The translations under genes and the position numbers were made by a program. A stretch of 30,586 nucleotides of DNA from JBBAAW01 sp964574405 (GTDB lineage Bacteria > Patescibacteriota > WWE3 > UBA101185 > UBA10185), in NCBI GenBank assembly GCA_964574405.1, contig CAZNNN010000006.1, positions 1 to 30,586 of the forward strand, written 5' to 3'. This document shows, one piece after another, positions 7,810 to 14,801 of the stretch; within the stretch, counting starts at the first letter, position 1; each line of letters opens with the position of its first letter. Under the pieces are notes generated by a model. It was not told the DNA's origin. It worked only from the letters and a program-made list of their open reading frames with translations, and ran no database searches.

Positions 7810-8580
7810 ATGAAGTGCAGTGGTTTCCCTGACAAAATTAAAGAAGTCAATTCAAACTACAGGGGAAAAATAAAGTCAATTACTTTTATTGTGCAACAGC
7901 AGAAAGAGGAGAAAAAGATTTTTAAATGGTTATTTGCACCACACGATATCGATTTTTATATTTCTTTCCCATACTACAAATGCAAACAGTATCATTGTGG
8001 AACAGTTGCTATTCCTCAATCTCCCGTTAAAAACGAGGTTTTTGATATGACAGGAAACGGAGTGGTTAGCAAAATCCCCATCAAATTTTCGTATCATAAA
8101 GATGGAAATATTCATTTTAAACCAACAAACATAGTAGCTAACAGTAAAGACAGATGCTTAAAACTCGCCGTTTTGAAAGGCACCCCTCTTGATCAGTTGG
8201 TTGGTGATCCAATTTTTACAATCGGATTTGAGGGTTTAGAAAAGTTCGAGGGTCTGAGTAAACATAAAAGCAGGGACGGAAACCAAGAAGTACTTTTACC
8301 GATTCCAAAAGATATTATCAACTTTGAGATACAAGCGTTTGCTGGACCAAGTCAAAAAAGTATTGATGGACAGGTGAAGAGTGGATCAGTTCCTTGGTTT
8401 CAGTTAAACGGAAACACTACAGAAGGAAAGCCTATCTATATTGGAGTTTACGCAATCCTCTCGAGAAAATCACACATTATAGATATTAACAAAAATGGAT
8501 TGTATGTTCTCGTCGGGTTTGATCGTTCGAAACTTTGTGAAACAGGAAGAGTAAAAAGTCTATATTTGTTTGCCCGATAG
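7810..8580 (+). CDS. Hypothetical protein, 256 aa, unrecognised
   Basis: I do not recognise this family. The product is soluble by appearance, with no signal peptide or membrane helix, mildly basic, and rich in beta-type segments. There is a possible metal- or nucleic-acid-binding spot with Cys and His close together (YYKCKQYHCG, residues about 55-65). The C-terminal half holds hydrophobic strands such as IYIGVYAILS and LYVLVGFD. AGAGG 8 bases before the ATG supports the start. It stands alone between the MazG-like gene and the broken DUF218 gene, in the stretch least like the rest of the window. Its neighbours suggest an accessory gene. No function should be assigned. Confidence 0.75.
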   Translation: MKCSGFPDKIKEVNSNYRGKIKSITFIVQQQKEEKKIFKWLFAPHDIDFYISFPYYKCKQYHCGTVAIPQSPVKNEVFDMTGNGVVSKIPIKFSYHKDGNIHFKPTNIVANSKDRCLKLAVLKGTPLDQLVGDPIFTIGFEGLEKFEGLSKHKSRDGNQEVLLPIPKDIINFEIQAFAGPSQKSIDGQVKSGSVPWFQLNGNTTEGKPIYIGVYAILSRKSHIIDINKNGLYVLVGFDRSKLCETGRVKSLYLFAR

Positions 8581-8613
8581 CGAGTCTTTCTACTTAAGGT
8601 TGAGCGAGCTCAG

Positions 8614-8642
8614 TTGACAATTACCGCTGTAGTTGATAAAAA
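8614..8642 (+). promoter_or_regulatory. Promoter of broken DUF218 gene
   Basis: A perfect -35 TTGACA (8614-8619), a 17-base spacer and TAAAAA (8637-8642) predict an RNA start near 8649, 3 bases before the ATG. A 12-bp inverted repeat TGAGCGAGCTCA (8601-8612) sits directly upstream of the -35 and could be an operator. Confidence 0.6.
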
Positions 8643-8651
8643 ATTACATTA

Positions 8652-9305
8652 ATGAATAATCTCTCACTAGATGACTTAGCAAAAATACTCTGGGATTATA
8701 ATAATCTCAACCAACCTCTTAAAAAATCGGACGCAATTCTTGTTTTAGGAAGCAACGATATTAGAGTCGCGCAAAGAGGGGCGGAACTATTACTACAGGA
8801 ATATGCCCCTCTAATTATATTTTCAGGTGGCTTCGGTGCACTTACGCAAAATTTATAAAGTAAACCAGAGGCAGAAGTGTTTGCAAACGAGGCGATAAAA
8901 ATGGGCGTTCCGCAGGAAAAGATACTAATAGAAAGACACTCTACTAACACTGGGCAAAACATAATTTTTACAAAAAAGTTACTCGAGGAAAAAGCATTGA
9001 AGATCGCTTCGTTTATTGTAATTCAGAAACCATACATGCTGAGACGGACATACGCTACATTTAGAAAACAGTGGCCAGGACAAGATTTTGTTATAACTAG
9101 CCCCCAGATCGGCTATGAAAAATACTCCAATGAAACAATTTCTAAAGATTTATTGATTAATATTATGGTTGGCGATACTCAAAGAATTAAGGTGTATCCA
9201 GAAAAAGGGTTTCAGATTCCACAAGAAATTCCAGAGGAGGTTTGGTTAGCTTTTGAGGAATTGATAGGAAGAGGATTTACAAAACACCTGATTAAAGAAA
9301 GTTGA
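8652..9305 (+). pseudogene. DUF218/YdcF-like protein interrupted by an in-frame TAA
   Basis: Reading from ATG 8652, the frame gives the typical DUF218 start (DAILVLGSNDIRVAQRGAEL, then IIFSGGFG) and stops at TAA 8856-8858. The same frame continues directly with SKPEAEVFANEAIKMGVP, KILIERHSTNTGQNI and VIQKPYMLRRTYATF to a natural stop at 9305. Together this is one 217-codon family member with a single nonsense codon and no frameshift. DUF218 proteins (for example YdcF, SanA) are poorly understood and are thought to handle nucleotide-linked or envelope substrates. The two parts could still be made separately, since a GTG at 8877 can start the second half, or the stop could be a sequencing or assembly error. 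The rest of the gene shows no decay, so the mutation would be recent. Confidence 0.8.
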
Positions 9306-9332
9306 TAATTGAAACTGAATCTCTACTATAAC

Positions 9333-9347
9333 CTGCCTAAAAAGCAG
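9333..9347. repeat. Short inverted repeat upstream of the ATPase operon
   Basis: CTGC and GCAG enclose CTAAAAA. It looks like a degenerate member of the TGCCTAA...GCAGA group seen also at 11926-11938 and 26092-26106. No T tract follows, so it is not called a terminator. Confidence 0.35.
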
Positions 9348-9370
9348 ATTACCGAGTCGATAAGATAAAT

Positions 9371-9399
9371 TTAACAAATCCGCTTGAATTTAGTATAAT
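9371..9399 (+). promoter_or_regulatory. Strong promoter of the ATPase/TOPRIM/phosphoesterase operon
   Basis: TTAACA (9371-9376), a 17-base spacer and a perfect TATAAT (9394-9399) predict an RNA start near 9406, only 3 bases before ATG 9409. No ribosome-binding site is present, so the mRNA should be leaderless. Confidence 0.75.
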
Positions 9400-9408
9400 C
9401 AGCCAATC

Positions 9409-10467
9409 ATGTTCAAATCAGTTAGAATCAAAAACTTCCGTGGGATCAAAGATTTAACGGTCGATGGTTTAAAACACATCAACATTTTTGTTGGGGACAA
9501 TGCCGTGGGAAAAACCGCCGTTCTTGATGCTGTTTACATCTTAATAAACCCTGGAAATCCACAACTACCCTTAAGGACAAACGATTGGAGAAATCTTGGA
9601 TTTTATACCTCTTCCTATTGGAAATCTCTTTTCTATAACTTTGATACAAAAAACGAAATAGAGCTATCATCTGAAGGCGATAATAAAAGGCAAGTACAGA
9701 TAAAACCAAGAATGTCAGCCTCTAAAACAGTTTCTCCTGCCTCCGAAATTTCTAATGGGGGAAATATTAAAGCGGGAAGCGAAATTGAAAAGCTTTTAAA
9801 CGGGTTAAACATATCCTTCCAAATAGCTGGTGAAAAATACGAAACCTCGATAGAACAAACAGCGCCCGATGTAGCAAATCTTGATTTAAACAACTCTTAC
9901 AAAGAAACCTTACAGGGGCATTATTTAAATAATAAAACATATGCAGGGGAGCTAGACCTGGCAGAAAAATTTGATGGCGTCAATCAGGAATTTGGAAAAG
10001 AAGTGGTAATTGAATTCTTAAAAACATTCAATGCTGGGATTGAGGATATCGAGTTAGATCGCTATAAAAAACTACTTGTAAAAGATGGGCTATTTGGCAA
10101 TAAACGCGTTCCTTTAAACACATACGGAGACGGCATAGTCCGCGGACTTCATATACTCTTGCCCGTAATATCAAAACAAAGCAACATTGTCCTTATTGAC
10201 GAAATTGAAAACGGACTTCACTGGTCTAAACAGGAGCTTGTATGGAAATTTATACTTTCTATAGTTAAAACGGGACATCAGCAATTATTTATTACTACGC
10301 ATTCAAAAGAGATGTTAGAGCATCTTCAAAAAGTAGCGGTAAAGGAAAATTGCCAGGATTTAATAAAGGTTTTTAGATTACAGAATGTTGACAATGCTAT
10401 AAAACTAGTTACTTACGACGAGAAACAGCTTGACTACGCCATCTCCCACGGCGAAGAGTTTAGATAA
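9409..10467 (+). CDS. AAA ATPase, OLD/RecF-like (AAA_15/AAA_21 type)
   Basis: This 352-aa protein is an ABC-type ATPase of the SMC/RecF/OLD kind. It begins VRIKNFRGIKDL, has Walker A GDNAVGKT at residues 29-36, a signature-like YGDGIVRGLH near 240 and Walker B IVLIDEIENGLH near 260-270. A switch histidine lies in FITTHSKEMLEHL. The middle (about 65-200) carries the variable coiled or helical insert. ATPases of this type act in DNA repair and in many anti-phage systems, where a nuclease partner is encoded next door. The TOPRIM-like gene follows after 3 bases and a phosphoesterase after that. This makes a split OLD-like or PARIS-like arrangement plausible, but no named system is recognised. Confidence 0.88.
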   Translation: MFKSVRIKNFRGIKDLTVDGLKHINIFVGDNAVGKTAVLDAVYILINPGNPQLPLRTNDWRNLGFYTSSYWKSLFYNFDTKNEIELSSEGDNKRQVQIKPRMSASKTVSPASEISNGGNIKAGSEIEKLLNGLNISFQIAGEKYETSIEQTAPDVANLDLNNSYKETLQGHYLNNKTYAGELDLAEKFDGVNQEFGKEVVIEFLKTFNAGIEDIELDRYKKLLVKDGLFGNKRVPLNTYGDGIVRGLHILLPVISKQSNIVLIDEIENGLHWSKQELVWKFILSIVKTGHQQLFITTHSKEMLEHLQKVAVKENCQDLIKVFRLQNVDNAIKLVTYDEKQLDYAISHGEEFR

Positions 10468-10470
10468 ACT

Positions 10471-11112
10471 ATGACTCAGTACCAAAACATCCTTATATGC
10501 GAAAACACTCCAAGCGGTACGGATAAACGCCTTTTGGAAAATCTAATTCAAAGACATGCGTTACTTCCAACGACCAGTTACTACATAGAAACAAGGTTTC
10601 CGGGAAGTATTAACGATGTTACGGGCTTCCTTAAAAATACATTGGTTAATCAGACCTATATAGTTTCAAAAGAAGCTAAAAATGTTTTGGTAATTGTTGA
10701 CAGCGATGAAAATCCTAAACAGCGTTTTGCTAAACTAAAAGCGTGCTTTGATTCAAATGTCTTTCAGGTTCAGGCGTCGCTTGGTGCGTCTTTACCCAAA
10801 TCGACAAATAAAATTAATGTAGGAATATTTCTATTTCCAGATTGCCGTAATCCAGGAAGTCTAGAAACCCTTTGTCTAAAAACACTAAAGCATCTTCACC
10901 TTGACTCTAAATTACACTGTGTGGGTCAGTATATGGGGTGCGTTTCCAATTTAGACAGCGAGATGACAGAAAATAACAGCGCAAAGTCGAAAATTAGAAT
11001 ATTTACGGCTACTCCAGATCCGGATAGATATGTGGACAGCATCCTAAAGCTTGTTGATTTTGATTCAACAGAGTTTAATTTGTTAAAGGATTTCATTAAA
11101 CAGGCTAAATAA
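10471..11112 (+). CDS. TOPRIM-like (DUF3226-like) protein, likely partner of the ATPase
   Basis: The 213-aa protein resembles the DUF3226 group, which has a TOPRIM fold. Glu11 in ILICENT, the Asp pair in VLVIVDSDEN (Asp77, Asp79) and the segment GIFLFPDCRNPGSLE (about 118-132) match the family pattern of an acidic N-terminal residue, DxD and a Pro-Asp...Gly-x-Leu-Glu motif. TOPRIM domains cut or rejoin nucleic acids using Mg2+ in primases, topoisomerases and OLD nucleases. The gene starts 3 bases after the ATPase stop and ends in TAA directly followed by the ATG of the phosphoesterase. This suggests a stoichiometric ATPase-TOPRIM pair. The fold assignment is by eye and moderately sure; nuclease activity is inferred. 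Confidence 0.72.
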   Translation: MTQYQNILICENTPSGTDKRLLENLIQRHALLPTTSYYIETRFPGSINDVTGFLKNTLVNQTYIVSKEAKNVLVIVDSDENPKQRFAKLKACFDSNVFQVQASLGASLPKSTNKINVGIFLFPDCRNPGSLETLCLKTLKHLHLDSKLHCVGQYMGCVSNLDSEMTENNSAKSKIRIFTATPDPDRYVDSILKLVDFDSTEFNLLKDFIKQAK

Positions 11113-11787
11113 ATGTCAACCTTAGTATTTTCAGATACACATTTTGGGAAAAAATTCCACAAGAGACGCTTTGACGCCCTTAGTAAGCTAATCTCCAAGT
11201 CGGACAAAATAATTATTAACGGGGACTTTTGGGAGGGTTTGGCAATTTCGTTTGGCGACTTTTTGGCGTCGGACTGGAATAAGCTTTTCCCACTATTAAA
11301 ACAAAAACAAACCATTTATATTTACGGCAATCACGATCATCAGATGTACTCGGACGACCGCGTGTATCAATTCTGCAACCAAGCCGTTACCGAGTATACC
11401 CTTGAAACCCCGTTGCACAAGTATTTATTTAGACACGGTCATGAGTTTTTGTTCCCCAAACACTCAGAAAAATGCTTGCGGGAACACATGAACCAAGCTG
11501 GTACGCGGGTACGCAAATTTAAACTGGCGGTGGCAAATGTAATCCAACAAGTAGGCTTTGGACTATTTGGACCTAAGATTTTGCCAAGCTTTATAAACTA
11601 CATTTCTGCGCAAGAGAGACAATCGATAGGTTTACCAGACCAGCTACTGGTTTGCGGTCATACGCACCGCCCCCATGCTAACAAAAAGACGGGGTTTTTG
11701 GATATTGGCTTTTTTAACTTTGGCTGGGCAAACTATGTGGAAATTGACAACACGGGAAACTACAAACTAGTAAGTAACAGATACTAA
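11113..11787 (+). CDS. Calcineurin-like metallophosphoesterase
   Basis: The 224-aa protein has the complete metallophosphoesterase motif set: Asp8 and His10 in FSDTHFG, Asp38 in NGDFWEG, Asn73/His74 in GNHDHQ, RHGHEF, and CGHTHRPH near residue 180. The general layout is like the LpxH/COG2908 group, but no lipid A genes are seen nearby, so a phosphodiesterase on nucleotides or nucleic acid is as likely. The ATG touches the TAA of the TOPRIM-like gene (TAAATG), so translation is probably coupled and the protein belongs to the same operon. It may be a third component of the system or a housekeeping gene that happens to be downstream. The tRNA-Thr promoter begins just after it. Confidence 0.88.
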   Translation: MSTLVFSDTHFGKKFHKRRFDALSKLISKSDKIIINGDFWEGLAISFGDFLASDWNKLFPLLKQKQTIYIYGNHDHQMYSDDRVYQFCNQAVTEYTLETPLHKYLFRHGHEFLFPKHSEKCLREHMNQAGTRVRKFKLAVANVIQQVGFGLFGPKILPSFINYISAQERQSIGLPDQLLVCGHTHRPHANKKTGFLDIGFFNFGWANYVEIDNTGNYKLVSNRY

Positions 11788-11797
11788 AGTCCAAATT

Positions 11798-11806
11798 TGT
11801 TAAAAT
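11798..11806 (+). promoter_or_regulatory. Extended -10 promoter of tRNA-Thr/galU
   Basis: TGTTAAAAT is an extended -10 (TGn plus TAAAAT at 11801-11806), with predicted RNA start near 11813, 18 bases before the tRNA. The motif is identical to the one before polX. Confidence 0.5.
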
Positions 11807-11830
11807 AGATTCCACAGGTGTAGTATATAA

Positions 11831-11906
11831 GCCAGAGTAGCTCAGTTGGTAGAGCAATCCCTTCGTAAGGGAAAGGTCGTGAGTTCAATTCCCACCTCTG
11901 GCTCCA
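11831..11906 (+). tRNA. tRNA-Thr(CGT)
   Basis: The 76-nt cloverleaf has a perfect acceptor GCCAGAG/CTCTGGC, anticodon loop TTCGTAA (anticodon CGT, reading ACG) and encoded CCA with discriminator T. Two stem pairs are off: A-A at the top of the anticodon stem and A-C within the T stem. It lies 47 bases before galU. Confidence 0.93.
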
Positions 11907-11925
11907 CAAGTCATACAAAATAAGT

Positions 11926-11938
11926 TGCCTAATAGGCA
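11926..11938. repeat. Short palindrome TGCCTAATAGGCA
   Basis: This 13-bp perfect palindrome (6-bp arms, one central base) lies between tRNA-Thr and galU. It shares the TGCCTAA...GCAGA pattern with copies at 9333-9347 and 26092-26106. It may be a processing or stability hairpin in the tRNA-galU transcript. Confidence 0.5.
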
Positions 11939-11953
11939 GAAAGTGAACAGTGC

Positions 11954-12850
11954 ATGAAAAACCATAAAAAAATTACTAAAGCAGTTATTGCCGCAGCAGG
12001 ATATGGAACGCGTTTTTTGCCCGCCACTAAAAATCAGCCTAAGGAGATGTTACCTATTATTGATAAACCTATCATTCAGTATTTGGTGGAGGAGGCGGTG
12101 GATTCCGGCATTACGGACATTATTCTTGTTACCAGATCTGGTCAAAGCATTATGGAGGACTATTTTGATAATAACATTGCCCTTGAGTATTTACTGGAAA
12201 AAAATGGCAAAAAAGAGTCGCTGGAAATGGTGCGAGAAATTCCACAAATTGCTAATTTTGTGTATGTGCGACAAAAAAGACACCTACCTTACGGCAATGC
12301 TACTCCTCTTTTGGCAGTTAAAAATTTAATAGACGATGATGAGGCATTTGTGTACATGTTTGGTGATGATATGACCATAGCAAAAACACCGGTAACTAAA
12401 CAGTTAATGGATGTTTTTGAGCGAGAAGAAGCAACTGGAGTATTAGCAGTGCAGGAGGTTCCAGATAGCGAAGTTCATAAGTACGGAACTGTTAGATACA
12501 AAACAAGCGCTTCCTATAAATACGAAATTGAGGAGCAAATTGAAAAAGCGCCATTAGGTAAAAATCCCTCCAACATGGCTCAATTTGGTAGATTTGTTTT
12601 TTCTTACAAATACATAGAAGAGGCTGAAAAATTACAGACTGGACTTGGTGGAGAGCTTTGGATAGCAGACATGAACAATAATTTGGCGCATCAAGGAGAA
12701 AAGATTATTGCCCAGCCCATTGATGGAGAATGGCTAACCACGGGGGATCCTTCTAGTTACCTTAAAACAACTTTTAGATTTGCTATGGAGCGAGAAGATC
12801 TGGCAAAAGACTTAAAAGAGTATCTAAGAGAGTTTAATTTACAGGGTTAA
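11954..12850 (+). CDS. galU: UTP-glucose-1-phosphate uridylyltransferase
   Basis: GalU makes UDP-glucose from UTP and glucose-1-phosphate, the precursor for surface glycans. The 298-aa product has the nucleotide-binding opening KAVIAAAGYGTRFLPATKNQ, the substrate segment PKEMLPIIDKPIIQYLVEEA, VYMFGDDM with the metal-binding Asp pair, and KYGTVRY. GGELWIADMNN and GEWLTTGDP follow. All are family signatures and the length is normal. It follows tRNA-Thr by 47 bases without a visible promoter or clear ribosome-binding site, so it is probably transcribed with the tRNA. Downstream genes for a surface protein, glycosidase, flippase and ligase suggest that it feeds exopolysaccharide synthesis. Confidence 0.96.
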   Translation: MKNHKKITKAVIAAAGYGTRFLPATKNQPKEMLPIIDKPIIQYLVEEAVDSGITDIILVTRSGQSIMEDYFDNNIALEYLLEKNGKKESLEMVREIPQIANFVYVRQKRHLPYGNATPLLAVKNLIDDDEAFVYMFGDDMTIAKTPVTKQLMDVFEREEATGVLAVQEVPDSEVHKYGTVRYKTSASYKYEIEEQIEKAPLGKNPSNMAQFGRFVFSYKYIEEAEKLQTGLGGELWIADMNNNLAHQGEKIIAQPIDGEWLTTGDPSSYLKTTFRFAMEREDLAKDLKEYLREFNLQG

Positions 12851-12857
12851 AGGTTTT

Positions 12858-13562
12858 ATGCCACAACATGAAGCGGAGGTTAAAAAAAGATTATATAAAA
12901 CCTTGCTGGCTACTTTTGTAATTATTGGAGTAGTTTTTATTGTCCTACGCTTTTTTGCTACCGATGTTGGCTCATTTTTTGGACTAATTTCCAGAATAAG
13001 TAGACCAAAAGTAAAAGACGATACTTCCGCCCCTCCACCGCCATATTTTTATAATGCTCCAACTATTACTAACAAAAAAGAACTCTTGTTTAAAGGCTTT
13101 TCTGAACCAGGTTCCAAAGTTACAATTTTTGTTAATGGGCCAAAAGGCGCAACCGTGAAAGCCGATACTACAGGCACATTTGTTTTTGATAATGTTACCT
13201 TGATAGAAGGAAGAAACACTGTTTTTGCCAAAGCGGAGGACGCCTACCAAAACCAAAGTGAAAAATCCCAAATTTTGGAAATTACCTACGACACTACTAA
13301 ACCAAAAATTACCATTACCGAGCCAAAGGATGGGGCAACCATAAGAAATCTAAACCAACGAGTTGTAGTAAAAGGGTCCCTTGATAAAAAATGCGAGGTA
13401 AAAATAAACGATAAACTGGCCGTGGTTGGTGCCAACAACACCTTTGAGTTGTTGCTGGGGGTTACCCAAGGCGAAATGGAAATTAGAATTGAGGCAACAG
13501 ACGAAGCTGGAAATAAATCAACCGAAACTATTAAAGTAAAGTACCTTAAAGCTGGGTTCTGA
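12858..13562 (+). CDS. Membrane-anchored protein with two Ig-like domains
   Basis: The 234-aa protein has a basic N-terminus and one membrane helix (about residues 16-35), then a Pro-rich stretch (about 55-62). Two extracellular beta-sandwich domains of the bacterial Ig/glucodextranase-B-like kind follow, at about 66-150 and 151-230. Repeat marks are GFSEPGSKVTIFVNG...GRNTVFAKAED in the first and GSLDKKCEVKINDK...MEIRIEATDEAGN in the second. Such domains are usually surface or wall-associated spacers or ligand binders. AAAGG 4 bases before the ATG supports the start. It follows galU by 7 bases. Its last 17 bp overlap the convergent GH18-like gene. Confidence 0.85.
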   Translation: MPQHEAEVKKRLYKTLLATFVIIGVVFIVLRFFATDVGSFFGLISRISRPKVKDDTSAPPPPYFYNAPTITNKKELLFKGFSEPGSKVTIFVNGPKGATVKADTTGTFVFDNVTLIEGRNTVFAKAEDAYQNQSEKSQILEITYDTTKPKITITEPKDGATIRNLNQRVVVKGSLDKKCEVKINDKLAVVGANNTFELLLGVTQGEMEIRIEATDEAGNKSTETIKVKYLKAGF

Positions 13563-14763
13563 AAGCATCCCAAAGGTTAATATAGCCTCCTTCAAAACCA
13601 ACCGCCCATACGCCTACGCCCAACAAGTGGTTTTTTTGCGCCAAGTTTGCTTTGTATTTTAGCGATTCCCCGTTGTCGTACCAAATTTGGTGCTTTGAAC
13701 CCGTTTCTTTATCTATATAATTTACATAGGGTGTTTTTGAGGTGTTATCCCAAAGAGGCGTAAGTTGCTTTTTTATTAAAAGATCCGTTACTTCCGCATA
13801 ACTAATAGATTTGGAAAATCCAATGCTCTCATTGCCGGCAATTCTTGTAGACATAGGTAACGCATCCTCCACCACCCAGTTGTAACCATAAAACGGCAAA
13901 CCTAAAATTAATTTGCTGGCAGGCACTACTTCTAAATACGCCTTTAGAGCGGTAGTAAGGTTTAATCGGGAAGTTGTGTAGGAACCCTCCAAAGGAGACA
14001 CGGGACCTGCGGTAGCTGATTCTGGTTGATGAAAATCGTATGCCATAATAAAAAGTGCATCAGCGTTTTCTGCCAGACTTTTAGGGTCGGTAAGCCTAAC
14101 ATCGCTTCTGGTAGCCCTATCAGCAGAGTCGGCATAGGCAGAAACTACCACAAACGAATCACCGATAGTACTATCAAGATGTTTATTTAATACACCTACC
14201 AGTTGGGAATATTTTTGGGCGTTTTCCGGCGTAGTGTAGGCGGGGTATTCAAAGTCAACATTTACATCCTTGATACCGGCCCAGGTAAGTTCTTGTTCTA
14301 CATCCTCGATTAAATTGTTCCAACAAGCTGGACAGGCCAGAATGGCATCAATATCTTCCTCCACATGACAGATTAGTGTAAACGACACTCTTCCGCCATT
14401 CTTTTTAACTTTTTGCATGGTTTCTTTCAGCTTTTCATCTTTGCGCCATTTAGTATAGGGCGGGTCATTGGTTATGATTCGCCCTTTAGCGTTAACCGTT
14501 AAACCAAAATATGAAAGATCCGTTATTGAGTCCACATTTAAATTGTTATGACCTAGATTCCAATAAGGTAAAAAGGCGTAAACCCTATTGCCGCCCGTTA
14601 ATTCCTTAAAAACAGAGCGACTCCCTAAAATACTATAAGAAGTGTCGAGTGGCTTAAGAAAAACTGTTTCTAAATTATTACCAGGATTAAATCCTAAAAC
14701 AAGCCCAAACAACAATGCGCAAGATAGGTAAACGGCAAGCATTTTATTGCGGTCAATAAACAT
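13546..14763 (-). CDS. Exported GH18-like glycosidase (chitinase/SleL-like)
   Basis: The 405-aa protein has a hydrophobic N-terminal helix (about 8-25) that serves as signal or anchor, and then a glycoside hydrolase family 18 barrel. It keeps YAFLPYWN at strand 1, GGRVSFTL, the catalytic strand DVNVDFEYP with Glu172 and Asp170, and MAYDFHQPES, LILGLPFYGYNW and GVGVWAVGFEGG at the end. The usual DxxDxDxE line is altered: the middle Asp is Asn168, while the acid Glu and its neighbour Asp remain, so activity is likely. The substrate is probably a GlcNAc-containing polymer such as peptidoglycan. It is divergent from the GH-A gene with only 38 bp between, and convergent with the Ig-protein gene. 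Confidence 0.88.
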   Translation of the reverse strand: MFIDRNKMLAVYLSCALLFGLVLGFNPGNNLETVFLKPLDTSYSILGSRSVFKELTGGNRVYAFLPYWNLGHNNLNVDSITDLSYFGLTVNAKGRIITNDPPYTKWRKDEKLKETMQKVKKNGGRVSFTLICHVEEDIDAILACPACWNNLIEDVEQELTWAGIKDVNVDFEYPAYTTPENAQKYSQLVGVLNKHLDSTIGDSFVVVSAYADSADRATRSDVRLTDPKSLAENADALFIMAYDFHQPESATAGPVSPLEGSYTTSRLNLTTALKAYLEVVPASKLILGLPFYGYNWVVEDALPMSTRIAGNESIGFSKSISYAEVTDLLIKKQLTPLWDNTSKTPYVNYIDKETGSKHQIWYDNGESLKYKANLAQKNHLLGVGVWAVGFEGGYINLWDAFRTQL

Positions 14764-14769
14764 CGTTTT

Positions 14770-14780
14770 AGTCTAGCATA
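14770..14780 (-). promoter_or_regulatory. -10 region of the GH18-like gene
   Basis: On the minus strand TATGCT (14780-14775) overlaps TAGACT (14775-14770). They predict RNA starts at 14768 or exactly at the ATG (14763), so the leader would be 0-5 bases. No clear -35 is seen. Confidence 0.4.
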
Positions 14781-14789
14781 GAAATGGGT

Positions 14790-14795
14790 TAAAAT
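14790..14795 (+). promoter_or_regulatory. -10 box of the GH-A-like gene
   Basis: TAAAAT lies so that base +1 is the A of ATG 14802, a leaderless design. The -35 is poor. Both divergent promoters fit within the 38-bp gap. Confidence 0.45.
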
Positions 14796-14801
14796 GACTA
14801 C

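Noticed and set aside
8856..8858. Codon reassignment of TAA to explain the DUF218 break
   Set aside because: TAA ends many other genes here, for example lepB's neighbour rplU and the TOPRIM-like gene. Known CPR recoding concerns TGA, which also acts as stop here (gatC).
9333..9347. Intrinsic terminator before the ATPase operon
   Set aside because: The stem is only 4 bp and no T tract follows.
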